A DNA stretch of 64,000 bases from Staphylotrichum longicolle (GCA_019096155.1 JAHCVI010000005.1:506468-570467); one strand, 5' to 3'; positions 1-12,247 are shown, counted from the stretch's first letter. Notes: generated by a model from the sequence alone, not told the origin. Translations and numbers: made by a program.

Positions 1-288
1 TGACGGCGTTTACCGGACTTAAACACCAGCTGAGGAAACTTGTCTTTTGATATCGCCGACGGGCTTTTGAGTATCTCATGAGTCCAAGGAGACAGGGAGA
101 CAGGGGCAGCCACGACAACCCGCGTCAGCCGGTAGCAGGAGCTACACTAATTTCTGGGTGATATATGAGTTCTCAAAAAAGCGACGTCACCAATGGAACT
201 ATGGTGATGTCAGGAGTTGAGACCACAGCAGGCGGCCTCGAAGAACCGTTTGAAAGCAAGGAGGGCATGCACACAGCCTCTGGCTCAG
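1..288. other. Spacer downstream of the bZIP gene
   Basis: This is the 3' flank of the minus-strand bZIP/DUF3425 gene. No further gene is seen in it, and the window edge cuts it. Confidence 0.5.
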
Positions 289-1195
289 TTAACAGTGATA
301 AAGAAGCAAACTTGACTTGGATACTGGATCAGACACAGGCAAAGCCAAGCTCTTCTCGCCTCTTGTCTGCTGCCAGAAATTAGTCGCGTCGAGAATTTCT
401 GGACATCCAGAGACAAGCCAACCCCACTTCCGCAAAAAGGCAACACTTGCTTCCCAACCATGCAGATCCCACGACGAGCCCCAGACGATAAAGGAGGATT
501 TCTTGCCCAGACGGCCCTCGTCCACATCCAGGAGATCGGCACAGAGCTCGTCCTCGTCGAGGAGGCTAGCCACGATACCATGGAGTATATTTTCCCGCAT
601 CCGCGGTATGGGGCAGAGGTCGATCCAGGGGTGATGCGTCACCGCCACCTGCGTGGGTGTAGGCAGAAGGCTCTGGGGGCATGCGGGCGCTGCTACTGCA
701 TCGCCGACGATACGGGGGCCATGCACGCTGAACGGCGAGATGTGCTCGTCGCGACACAGTGCGTCTACCGGAAACCCCAGCACGGCAGCATTGCGTGACA
801 GGGCATTGCCAAAATCGCCTGCTTCATCCGTTGTAGTGGCATAGTGCCCGATCACCGCGAACTGTCGTTGCTCGCTCGTCGGCCCCTGGCGAATACAGCC
901 TTCTGTGTGGGGCCTAGAGATATGGGTTTGTTGGTTGGTGGCCTGTTTCCTCTTTCCTGATAATGAGACGCACGAGGCGTCAGCAGACGGGTCGCATGCG
1001 AGTCCGACACAACGGTGCACGAGTTAGGGACGTACGATACGATCTCTGGTTCAGGCGGTTCTGTCGTCGCTTTCGCTCTGCAGTGCTCGTCACTCCAGTC
1101 CAATCATCCCAAGGTTGCTGCATTTCTGGCAGCGGAACTACCGTGCCTAAGCCCGAGATGAGCCCAGATGGGACCTCGTCCGATGATGCAGCCAT
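289..1195 (-). CDS. bZIP transcription factor with C-terminal DUF3425 domain
   Basis: Likely a nuclear sequence-specific regulator. I infer two exons, 1195-1036 and 956-289, giving 275 aa. The donor GTACGT and acceptor TTATCAG rejoin the basic region exactly, so that AERKRRQNRLNQRSYRKRK reads across the junction at residues 39-57. A short helical stretch follows. Residues about 150-270 match DUF3425: HHPWIDLCPIPRMREN, then an acidic segment, then the pattern WGSSWDLHGWE...FLRKWGW...GCPEILDATN, which closes the family in fungi. The start chosen is the ATG at 1195, the first in frame before the basic region; an upstream exon cannot be excluded. It diverges from the NRPS gene at 2683 across 1.5 kb. 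bZIP-DUF3425 proteins often sit in fungal secondary-metabolite loci, so a role in controlling that gene is plausible but only inferred. Confidence 0.82.
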
Positions 1196-2392
1196 TGGAC
1201 AGCATTCAAGCTTCGTGCTCGTAGAAGACTTTTGATGGCAGAAAATTGAACGATTTCTACATGGTTCCCAAAGATGTGTGACTGGTGAACCCTGGTGGGT
1301 TTGGACGTTGCCTGCAGGTGCCAGTGGATGGTGTGTGAGGCCACTTGGCGGGGCAACAGCTGGATTTGCAAGTGCGGGGCAACATGGATTGGATGTGAAG
1401 CGGGGCAATCTGCTGGCAACCAACCAAGTGGGCTGGTTCCTGGCGGGCGGGTTCCGCCTCCAGGGCTCGAAAGTCGAAACTGCCGCCAGCCGCGGGCGCT
1501 AAACCCGGATCGCTCAGCTTTCTTTTTAAAGCACAAAACACTGCCCAGCTCCAAACTCAGCCACCATCAGCATCTCGAAGCTGCCCCCCCATGCAGAAGG
1601 CAGAGCCGCTGCTGGATTGGACACGCCTTTGCGTTACCTTCGATCGCGGCATGCAAGTCGCAGCATGCGCGTCGCAATGCAGATCGCGGCATCCCATTTC
1701 GAGAATTCGGTTGTGCGCCGCCCGCGCTCATCGTGGTCAGCGCAATAGAGAAGTACTGTACGTGCCCGCTGCGAAATAGACGGACCATGTCGGCGTTCGA
1801 AACAGGGTTTCGCGGGCGGCACAGGTATTTGAACCATGTCGACGGTGTGGTGACAAACCCCCGTCTGGGCGTTGTTCCTGGTCTCGTCTCGGCCCGTCGA
1901 GGGACCAGACCAGGTCAGGGCAGGCAGGGCAGGGCAGGGCAGCTTTTCGTCTCATCTTCATCATCACAGCAACTTTCGGTCCCCTGCCTCGCCTTGCTAG
2001 CGTTGACACCTTCCCTGTGCGTGCGCATGCTGCCGCGGCTGCCCCAGCCCAGATCGGGCGATCAGCCAAGGGTGCGCTGCGGGCCGGGGGCTGAGCGTCC
2101 TTTGACCGGGCCTTGATTGGCTCGCTGATGCTGACGATGGAGAGCCACGCAAGGCTCCTGCGTCGCTGTGCTGGAGCTTTCGGTGTCGTCGCCAAGTCTG
2201 CAGTGCGGCGCGGAACGTCGAAGCCAGACGCAGCGCGCCTCCATCCGCCCTGCCGGCCGACACTCGACACTGGGGGCGGGCCAACGGTGCAGCTAGTTAC
2301 CTCACACATGTCGACCACGCTCTTCGCTCGTCCTCGCACACCTCGCCCGGTCCTGCGATTCCTGCGTCTTGTCGCATCCTTGGTCCCAACAC

Positions 2393-2428
2393 CGCGCCAA
2401 CACCCGCGCCAACACCCGCGCCAACAAC
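2393..2428. repeat. 12-bp tandem repeat, three units
   Basis: Two perfect copies of CGCGCCAACACC are followed by one copy ending AAC. It lies 255-290 bp upstream of the NRPS start. Confidence 0.8.
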
Positions 2429-2599
2429 GCCAACCCCGTTGCTTTCGAGCTCCGTGTCCCGGCATCCGGACCAGGGTCGTCTGCCTGCAGCCCGCCCGCG
2501 ATCCTCGCGCCAACACTTGCGAGCTGCGCCAGCGCCATGTGGCCCAGTGCTTGACACGTCTTTCAGCTTTGTTCTCCTTTGTTTGAGATACCCCGTTCT

Positions 2600-2623
2600 G
2601 CGTTTGCGTTTGCGTTTGCATTT
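2600..2623. repeat. Hexamer microsatellite (GCGTTT)x3 plus GCATTT
   Basis: Four tandem hexamers lie in the presumed 5' leader or core promoter of the NRPS gene. Confidence 0.8.
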
Positions 2624-2682
2624 GGTTGTTGGCTCTGTTTTTCTAGCGTCCGTTTTTCCCGTTTCCGGGGCCGTCTGTCGCC

Positions 2683-5600
2683 ATGGCTGCCGCCTCGCCT
2701 GCCATCCCGCCGATCGACGCTTCGACATCCTGGCTGCTGTTGGAGGACGAGACCGCCGAAACGCGCTTGTTGGTCCTCGTCTCGCAGGTCCTCGGCATTG
2801 GCACCGACGCAATTCAGGTGCATGAGTCGTTCAGGGATCTGGGAGGCAACGAGCGGACCGCGGGAGCGCTCCGGAAGGCCTGCATGGATGCCGGTATGGA
2901 TTTGAAGGTCAAGGATATCCTACGGTGCTCGACGCTCGCCGAGCTGCAAACATGCATAACGCCCTGCGCCCCGCAGAACAGACATTCCGACACCGACGTC
3001 GTCGAACCCGTCATGATCGCCCCACTCGAGATTCACCGCGCGAGCCGCATGTCGATAATGCCCGAACCGAAAGACGGACACCTTCGCAGCTCGAGCCAGG
3101 CCAGCCTGCCGACGCAAGGGGGGAAGTGGACAGATATTGAGCAGGCTCTCGGGGCCCGGCAGGACGTCGGGAGGATAGCAACAGTGCGCCCAAAGGCCGG
3201 CCTGCTCGAGGGGAAGCTCGTCGCCCTTCTCACCCTGTCGAGCGCCCAGACACCCCCGAAAAGCTCCACCTCGATCGACCTCATCCCGCAATCACACGCG
3301 CTCTACGCCGGAACACAAATCGCACACCTCAAACAGGCCGCCCAGGACGCTCTGCCGGCCGACGCGGTGCCGGATCTGTGGATAGTGCTGGACGGAATGC
3401 CGCTGACCGAGGCCGGCGACGTTGACGTGCGCCGGCTGCGGACCTGGGCCCAGAACATGAACGAGAGCGTCTACCATCAGGCGCTGAGCCTAGAGCACCA
3501 AGAGACTTTGCAGGGTCCAACATCAGGGATGGAGAAGTCGCTCCAAAAGCTTGTCAGCAAGGTCTTGGGCCTTCCCCAGGGTCAGATTGGCGTGAACTTC
3601 TCTTTTTCCCAGCTGGGCGGCGACGAGATGACGGCCATGGAACTGGCCGCCCGGTGCAAGCACGAGTCCATCTACATCAACCCATCAGATGCCCTGGGGT
3701 CAGTAACACTGTCAGAACTGGCTGCCATTGCTGCCTCACGGGGCGGCTTGGCGCACAAATGGGACGAGGAGACGTCAGACTGCTTCGACCTGTCGCCGAT
3801 GCAGCACCTGTATTTCCAAACAGCCATGGGAGGTGACCTTAGGAGGAGACCCGCCTTGGACGGCAGTTATCGCTTCAACCAGAGTCTGCTGTTGCGGCTA
3901 AAGAAAATGTTCTCCTTCGAGGACATCTCGGCGGCTATTGAGGCTGTCGTGGCTCACCATCCCATGCTCAGATCCCGCTTCGGCCGCGGCCTGAACGGGT
4001 GGGTGCAAAGGGTCCTCCCAGAGGTTGCCGGCTCCTACACGCTCTGCCACAGCGCGATCCGCTCCGAGCGGGAGCTGGAGGACATCATCGAGCGGACTCA
4101 GATATCCATCAATGTCGAAACTGGCCCCGTCTTCGCCGTCGACTACCTCACGACCAACGACGGACAGCAGCTGGTCTACCTCGCAGCACACCATCTTGCC
4201 GTCGACCTCCCCTCCTGGCGCACCATAATCCATGACCTCGACGAGCTGCTGGAGAGTGGGAGCCTCTTGTCGCAGAGGTCCATGCCCTTCCACAAGTGGG
4301 TGGATCTCCAAAAAGCGGACGCTGTTTCACCTGACCCCAAGAGCCTCCTCCCGTTTTCACTCCAGCCAGGCGACTATGCCTATTGGGGCCTGCAGGACAC
4401 CCCCAACACTTATGGCGATGCTCTCGAGGTGAGCTTCTCGTTGAGCCAGGAGCTTACCACGATTCTTCAGAGCTCTTGCAACCAAGTCTTCATGACCGAC
4501 TCCGTCGACATTTACCTGGCCGCCCTGATGCTCTCGTTCAGCCAAACCTTTCATGACAGGCCAGTGCCCGTTGTCTGGAGCCAGGAGCATGGGAGAGACC
4601 CGCCGAATCCAGACATCGACATATCAGAAACAGTGGGTTGGTTCACCTCGCTCTGCCCGGTCAGCCTCGAGATCGATACCTCCGCCGACTTCGTCACGGT
4701 GCTTCGCCATCTCAAGGACAAACGTCGGAACATCCCCGCACGCGGCGCTCAGTACTTCGCGTCACGCTTCTACCATTATGACAAGGAAGATTTGACAGCA
4801 AAAGATTGGCCGTTTGAGATCATCTTCAGTTATGCCGGCTCCCTTCAGCACCTTGAGCGCGACAATGGAGTGCTGGAGCAGCTTGCCATTCCCGGTCGGA
4901 CGCTTGCATCGACGACCTCAGACATTGGGAGCAACGTTGGCCGCATTGCCCTGTTTGAGATCAGCGCCATGGTTGACCAAGGAATCGCCAAGATCAAGTT
5001 TCTGTACAACCGCTTTTCCAAGGACCAGGCTCGGATCACGCAATGGGTTCAAAACTACGAGCATCTGCTGCTCGAGGCCATTGGCCGACTGCGGTACCAC
5101 CCGCAAGAGCTGACCGCTGCAGACGTTCCGCATCTTGACGTGTCGTATGAGGGACTCGAGAAGTTCAACAAGGACCGCGTGGCCACCCTCAAACTCGCCA
5201 GCGTGCGGGACGTCGAGACCATCTACCCCGTCACCGCGGTTCAGCAGAGCATCCTGATCAGCCAGGCGCAGCGGCCCGACACGTGCTACTTGCATGCCAT
5301 CTACGAGTTTGCGTCCCCAAACGGCGACCCGATCGATATCTCGAGGATATGCACGGCCTGGCAACAGGTGACCATGCGGCACGCGGCATTGCGGACGGTC
5401 TTTACCGAGAGCGTTACCGAAACAGGGCTTTGGGATAAAGTGATTCTGCGCCGGACCTCGCCAGAGATGCTCTTCATCGATACCGCGCCGGCGGAAGACC
5501 CGGTGTACGAGCTCAGCAACCTGCCAAACCTGCGCCCAACAGAGAGCAAGCCGCTGCACAGGCTGACCGTCTGCAAGGCGCCCACGAGGACGTTGGTGAA

Positions 5601-8600
5601 GCTGGACATTAGCACGGCGCTCTGTGATGTGAGTTTGTGTTGTTGAGTGCCAGCAGCGATAACAAGCTGACGCAATGTAGTCTCTCAGTATCCACGTTCT
5701 TCTCCATGACTTGAGGCGGGCATACGCGACAGAACGTGCCATCATCGAGGCGGACCAATTCTCTTACCCACATTACCTCTTCTTCCTCAAGACCGTCCGC
5801 CAAGAGAGTAGCCTCGTGTTCTGGCGCGAGAAGCTCGCCGGAGTTCCCCCATGCCTCTTCCCACGTCTTACAGTATTGCCCGACGAACTGCGGTTTGTCA
5901 ACACCTGCGTCGACCTGGACATCACATCGTACCAACTCTCAGCCTTCACCCGAACTCACAAGACTACTATTGACGCCATTCTTCGGTTGGCATGGGGCCT
6001 CATCTTGCGCTGCTTCACCGGATCGAACCAGGTGTGCTTCGGGTTTCAGACAATTGGCCGGGACGACTCGCTCCTCGGCATGCGCCATGCTGTGGGCTCC
6101 TTCTCGAATACCGTCGCCTGCAGCTACGAACTTGCGACGTACAGCCCCCTGATTACGGCGCTGCAGATGGTCGAAGAACAGCTCGCCGCCAGCCTACCCC
6201 ATCAACACTTCACAATGGCGGAGCTTCAGCACGGCATGGGCATGAAAGGCGGCGACCGCCTGTACAACTCGTGTCTCACCTTCACCGAGGAACCGGCAGG
6301 GCTGAACAGCAAATTCACCACGCGAACGAGCTTCGAACTGAAACCGATCTCGCTGCAGCAGACGTTCGACGTGGATCTCGTCGTCAACATGCGCTTCACG
6401 GCCGGCAAGCTGGTGGTGGATATCGGGCAGCGCGTCATGTCGCCGGAGCAGTCCATCCATGTGGCCAACACCTTCGGCAAGGCCATCCGCGCGATCCTCG
6501 CATCGCCTAATACATCCGTTGGTCTGGTGGACCTGTTTGGTGACCGGGACTACGCCCAGATCCTCGCATGGGAGGCCGAGTCGCCGCCCCAAGTCGAAGG
6601 CCAGACGCAAGCTGTCGTGCACGAGCTCATTGCCAGGCAGGTTTCGATACAGCCGTCATCTCAAGCAATCTGTTCGTGGGACGGGTCGTTTACGTACCTC
6701 CAGCTTGAGGAAGAGTCGACAAAGCTGGCGCATTATCTTGTGGATGCTGGTGTGGGACCCCACTCTGTTGTCCCGGTTGTGATGGACAAGTGCAAGCTCG
6801 CGCCAGTGGCCATGGTTGCTGTCTTGAAGTACGTTGTTTTTTTGCCCCTTCAGCGGTACCATGTGACTGACAAGACCAGATCTGGCGCCGCATTTGTCCC
6901 TATCGATTCCTTGGAGCTCGGCATGCTCCAGCCCATTTTCGAGCGCCTCAACTCTCGAGTTGCCATCTCCTCCGAGCATGCCGCCCCGGTGCTCAGCAAC
7001 CTCTTCGACCGAGTCGTGATCGTAAACGACGAGCTGATGAACATCCTCCCGCAAGGCCAAGGCCCGCTGACCTCGATGGCGGCCCCGTCCGATCCGGCCT
7101 GCATCCTCTTCGTGCCGACATCGTCAAACGAGGCGCGCGGGGTCACGTTCAGCCACGCAGCGCTGTCGACCGCTCTCCAGGGCCAGGGGCCCGCGGCCAG
7201 GATCACGCCCCTCAGTCGCGTGATGCAACTGTCTTCGTTCAATGTGGACATTTGCATCACGGAAATCTTCACGACGTTGGTCTATGGCGGCTGTGTCTGC
7301 GTGCCGTCGGCGGCTGAGCGCCTCCAGGACTTCGGGGCTGCCGTCAACCGGATGCAGGTCAACTGGTCGTACATGACGCCGCTTCTGTCCAGGAAGGTGG
7401 ACCCGACGCTTCTCCCATCCCTCAAGGTTGTGTGCTTCCGGACCCGAGGGCTCGACGAGGACACGTACAGCATCTGGCACGGAAAGGTCAACGTTGTGCT
7501 TGCGTATGGGCCGCAGGACGTGTGCCCGCTGGGTATCGCGTTCCTCGAGGCGCTTGGCCCCCACCATCTCAAGAGCATCGGCCGACCGTTTGCGGGGAAC
7601 CTGCTGATTGTGAACCCGGAGGACCACAAAAAGCGCTTGCCGGTCGGCGCGGTGGGCGAGCTGGTTGTCGAGGGCCCGACACTCGGGTTTTCGTACCCAA
7701 ACCGGGAGTCAACGATGACGCCCATGTCTCCGCTTGGGCCAGCTGCTGGGGGAAAAGCTCGCTACTTCAAGACCGGTCACCGCGCGAGGTACACCCAGGG
7801 TGGCCTGATGGAGTTCATCTCAAGCAAGCGGGACGACGTGGACGGCGAGGGCAGGGTGGTCAATGTCACTGAGGTGGAGCAGCACCTGCGCCGCTGTCTA
7901 GGGCAAGGCGTTGACGTCGTTGTCGAAACGGTCATGTTCCGGGGCCACGCGAAGAACGATACGCTCCTCACGGCGTTCATCGAGCTCGGCAGTCAGCTCG
8001 ACGGGGACGAGACGCTCGCGTCGCTGAGTACGGCGACCAAGGAACAGCTGGCTGTGGTGAAGCAGCTGGTTGAGGCCGGGCTCAAGAACAAGTTCCCGCC
8101 ATCCATGATTCCTGCCGTCTATGTTCCCGTCAAGAACCTTCCCATTACCCCGTCCCTCAAGGTCAATCGGCGCCGGCTGCAGAAGATGATCGCGGGCTTC
8201 ACCAAAGAGGATCTCCTGGCTCTTGCCACCGTGCCAAGTCGAGCCGAGGCAAAGTTCCAGCATCTCAAGCCGCTCCCTCTGACGCAGAGCGAGGAACGGA
8301 TGAGGGCCATCTGGGCGAGGGTGCTAGGTGTCGAGGAAGCCAAGATCTCGGCTGTTGACACCTTTTTCGGCGTGGGCGGAGATGACATTGTGGCCGCGCA
8401 GCTCGTCGCGGCTTGCAGGCAGCAGAACATTTCCGTGTCTATCGCCGACGTTCTTCAAAACGCCACATTGACTGAACTCAGCAGAGCGATTGTCGCAGTT
8501 GACTCACCGCAACTGACGCAAGAGGCATCCCCTGCCATTCCGGAGCCCGCGCCCTCGCCAGTCCCGCTCGACCCTAATACTGTCAAGGAGGTGTTCATCG

Positions 8601-10522
8601 AGAAGGTGATCGCTCCCAAGCTTGGAGTCGAAGGCGGCCTGATCGCGGATGCCGCCGAGGCATCGTCGGCGCAGATCCGCTATGTCGAGACTGGCATGCT
8701 CCAGGGTCGCACAAACATCAACTACCTCGTCTTTAACTTCTCCGGCGCCGTCGACTCGAAGAAGCTGGAGGAAGCCTGCAAGGCCCTGGCCATGATCCAC
8801 CCGATCCTGCGCACCGCCTTTGTGCCGTACAACCGGCGACTCTACCAAGCCGTCATCAAGTCCAGCACCGTCGAGTTCCGCCGCCATTACTGCCCGACGT
8901 GGCGGCTGTCGAACATGCTGGACAAGGTGATTAAGAAGGACCAGGCGATGCCGACGAGGTTTGAGGCGCCGATGACCAAATTCATGTTCCTCGATGGTGG
9001 CAAGCAGTCGGTTCTCATCTTGAGGCTGTCCAAGGCGCAGTACGACGACCTCTCTGTCGCGCTACTGGTCAAGGACCTAAAGAGGCTGTATGATGGCTCG
9101 CAAAAGCCGCCGCGCCGGCCGACGTACTGCGACTTTGTGCGCACCACGCAGCTCGCCAACTCGCACGGCGCAGAGGAGTACTGGCGCGCCCTGCTCGAGG
9201 GCGCCACCATGACGCAGGTCGTCGGCCACACGCAGCCGTACAAGGTGTCGACGAACGTCAAGACGATCCGCAACCCGGTGCTGTCGCTGGGCTCGCTGTC
9301 CAGTCTTGGGATCTCGTTTGAGACGGTGCTGAAGGGCGCGTGGGCGATGGTCCTGGCCAATCTCTCGGCCTCCTCGGATGTCGTCTTTGGGGAGCTGATT
9401 GATGGTCGGCATGTGAAGCTCCCCGGCGGTCATTCGGTTGCGGGCGTCATGGGGCCGACGGTCAACACGACACCCGTCCGGGTCCAGTTCCCCGATACAC
9501 CGCTCACTCCATTGAACCTGCTGCAGTACATCCACGCCCAGCGGATGTCGGGCATCCCGTTTGAGAACCTGGGGTCGCTCGCCATCGTGGAGAAGTGCAC
9601 CCCCTGGCCGTACTGGACCCGCTTCAGCACGCTCGTGCAGCACCAGTACGAAGACACGGCGATTAACCCGTCCGAGCCCAAGTCGTTCCACCTTGGCGCT
9701 GCGTCCTGCAAATTCACCATCAGCGAGTCCAAGACGCAGGATGTACCTGACTTGTTTGTGAGGTCTCTCACGCGTCCGACAAATCGTGTCGAGGTCTCGA
9801 TCACGTTCTGCGCCGACCGCGTCACCGAGTCGTTTGCCGAACACGCGCTGCGTATGCTCTGCTCGACCATCAGCCTTCTTACGAGCGTCACCATCATGCA
9901 GCCCGTCATTCCTTGCGGCTATCAGTATCGGAACATGAGAAAGCGGATCCCGCTGCCGGTGAAGAACGTCCCGGAACAGGATTCAGCCGCGCTGGACAGC
10001 AGCATCATGAACACGCTGAGCCAGGATCAGATCAAGGCCATTCAGACCGTCATCTCCGACACGTGGACGTCGATCCTCAATCCGCGTGCGCTGGGCGTGC
10101 CCGAGGCGCAGATCCACAACGCCGCGTTCTTTGATCTCTGGGGCAGCTTGCTTCCCGCCGCGCAGCTGACGCAACAGCTCAACCTCGAGCTGCCGAAGCT
10201 CAACCTCCCGGGAGCCGATGCTAATATCCAGGTCACCATGGAGGAAATGGTGGAGAACCCGGCTGAAGCCAGCTTCGCGAAAATCAAAGCTAAAGACGCG
10301 CAGTTCCCGCCGCGCAAACTGAACGTCTCAGTCCCCTCCCTCCCAGCCGCCGCCGCACCGACCCAACACCAAGCCCACCCCTCCCCAAGCCCGCATCCCC
10401 GCACACAACCCTCCCCTCCCCCCCCGCGCCCCGCCCGGCCGCGTCAGCTCCTGGCAGCGTCAGCCCTAGCCTGTCGAGCACCATCGGAGTCGCGGACTTC
10501 CACGCCGCCGAGCAGTGCCTGA
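2683..10522 (+). CDS. Degenerate multidomain nonribosomal peptide synthetase (pseudo-NRPS)
   Basis: Three exons (2683-5628, 5681-6828, 6880-10522) give about 2578 aa. Intron 1 is GTGAGT...TGTAG; intron 2 is 51 nt, in frame and stop-free. Domain order is T (about 25-95), a remnant of an adenylation C-terminus (about 150-265), T (285-350), epimerization-like (365-800), C (about 865-1240), A (about 1265-1780), T (1830-1895), C (about 1935-2350), T (2390-2490). The epimerase motif HHLAVD (503-508) is intact. Elsewhere key residues are replaced. Carrier serines become E57, E315, D1867 and L2455. The condensation HHxxxDG becomes STALCDS (first C) and SKAQYDD (2082-2088, second C). The adenylation P-loop reads PTSSNEARGV (about 1444), YGPTE reads YGPQD, and TGD reads TGH (about 1663). 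The remnant A10 motif has D246 for lysine. Peptide synthesis by the usual mechanism therefore looks impossible, though the frame is open for 7.8 kb. The proline-rich end after about residue 2520 may be shifted by a poly-C tract. Confidence 0.85.
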
Positions 10523-12247
10523 TGACAACAACCACGCCGCCGATGGCGGGACGGGGTTGGCTGTGCGGGTGGGCGGTGCCTGCTCGCCCGCAGCTGCCCA
10601 GTCTGCCTGCGTCGACCCCCGCCCGATTGGGGACCCGGCCGGGTGCCGGTGGCGGGATATGATGAAAGCCTAGTGGGGCGATCGGCGTGGTGCTTGGCGG
10701 CATAGCAGTAAGCCGACGGGCGGGACGATTGGGAGTAATGGCAGCGGTGGCGGCGGTGGCGGGGATATGACGCTCAGTGGGAACACGCTGCTGGTGCTTG
10801 GCGGCGAGGCGGTTGAGGGGAAGAGGGATAGGGATACCATCGGCCCGCTGCCCACCAAGGTACATGGGTATGGGCACGCAAGGAAAGGGTCTGGGAGCGT
10901 GCGGGTGGCGGTGCCGTTGCCGCTGGCGGGCGTGGTGGTGCCCGGAGTTGGGGGGGCCAGGGGGGAAGGCGGGCCTGGGATGGAGGAGGTGGTGGTTAGT
11001 CCGCTGAGTGCGGCGACGCTGACGCCGGGGAGTGGCGGTGGTGCGGGGAGGGGGTACTTTGGCCAGCAGCAGCAGCAGCAGCGGGGTCATGGGAATGTGT
11101 CGTCGGCTGTGTCGAGCCCGGATACCCCGGCTGCGGGTAGAGGGAGGGGAATGGGGACGTCGCCTGTTGTGGGGTGATGTGTGTGTGGTTGTGGAAGTTA
11201 AGGGACGTATGATGATGATGATGGTTGGGATGATGATGCTTTGATATGTTCTTGTATACATGTTTTGATTGGGGAATTTGACAATACCGGTAGCATGGCG
11301 CTTTGCGAACAGGGGTTTTGGAGTTCGAGCTACACTTGGAGTGGGACATTTTGTGGGTTTAGAAACGGAGAGTTGATATGTTACACTTGGCTGAATGTCA
11401 GGTTGATGTTGGTCCAACTTCAGGTCCATCCAGGCTTGTGTGGTGTGCTCTTGGGTCTGGGCTCGTTTGCGACCTTACATGGATCAGAGCGAATGCGAGA
11501 AACGCAGAGAGAAAATCTCACTGTCCACGAAAGATTTTGCGTTCCGATCATGGTATTTATTCTTGGATAACCGGCCCACGGCCTCCCAGCACGGGGTGAA
11601 CTCCATGCAGAAGAATGAATGGGTCGGTCAGGTTGTTGACGGGGAATGTTGTTGGCAGGAGCAGGAAACACGAGGAGATTCCGTTTTGGAACCGAGGGTT
11701 CACATTTTGAGGGACGGGGGAGAAACTGCCACCGTGATTTCAACGTTCTTCCGGGTATATAAACCACCTCTCAACTTCCCCTGTCATTAAACTAGCGCAG
11801 CCGGACCACTCACACTGTGCGCGTGAGCATGGTGTAGTGGTATTTTGCTGCCCTGGCAGGCTAGACTCCTACACAGTAGTTGACACCTCTACAAGCGGAA
11901 TAGTAGAGGCTGCTGGTTCGAGTCAGTCCTGGGGCACGGATAAAAAAGGAAGTATGCTGGTAGAGCGCCATACGCTTCTTCCTGTGTTGCTCGCCCTTCA
12001 GTACCTAGGTCAGAGGGGGCTAGCAACACCCACCCTCTGGCAGCGCGGTCAAACAGTGATGACCAACCCCATTTACAAAGTTTTTTTTTCTCGTTGTTTT
12101 CTTTTTGGTTATATCTCTGATCGCTTTATCGATTCAGCAAAGAAATGCGGTTGCTATTCCCACCACAGCCAGTCCCTTCCCGCGTCCGAGTGGCCCGCCT
12201 CATGGTATCACCCCCTGAAGCAGTCTCGAATTGGTCGCTTTCCCGCG
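10523..12247. other. Spacer after the NRPS gene, with possible out-of-frame tail
   Basis: The first 650 bp hold two coding-like stretches in other plus frames, Ser/Thr/Pro-rich at about 10441-10660 and Gly-rich with a Gln run at about 10690-11174. They may be the displaced NRPS C-terminus. A GAT-rich microsatellite sits at 11209-11238. The rest is non-coding apart from a tRNA-like element near 11830-11925. Confidence 0.4.
11823..11940 (+). other. tRNA-like element (A box and B box, no valid acceptor stem)
   Basis: TGGTGTAGTGG (11830-11840) matches the pol III A box. GGTTCGAGTCA (11915-11925) matches the B box at 10 of 11 positions. Between them lie two hairpins, CTGCC/GGCAG and a 7-bp CCTCTAC/GTAGAGG stem. 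The flanking 7-mers do not pair as an acceptor stem and the T stem is poor, so this is at best a tRNA relic or other pol III-type element. Confidence 0.25.

Larger units (their letters stand above)
1196..2682. promoter_or_regulatory. Divergent intergenic region between bZIP and NRPS genes
   Basis: No gene is convincing here; open frames in this GC-rich stretch are low-complexity and Arg/Trp-rich. It must hold both promoters. It contains simple repeats: an AGGGC-type pentamer run near 1916-1942, a 12-bp repeat at 2393-2428 and a hexamer run at 2600-2623, the last about 60 bp before the NRPS start codon. Confidence 0.5.

Noticed and set aside
1737..2621. Long minus-strand open frame (294 codons) in the bZIP-NRPS spacer
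   Set aside because: Arg/Trp/Gly-rich, built on the GC-rich simple repeats, with no domain or splice support.
6829..6879. 17 extra codons within the NRPS adenylation domain
   Set aside because: Bounded by GTACGT and ACCAG and not alignable to A domains; treated as an in-frame intron.
10290..11429. Minus-strand frame of 379 codons opposite the NRPS tail
   Set aside because: Pro/His/Arg-rich shadow of the G-rich plus strand; no protein-like features.
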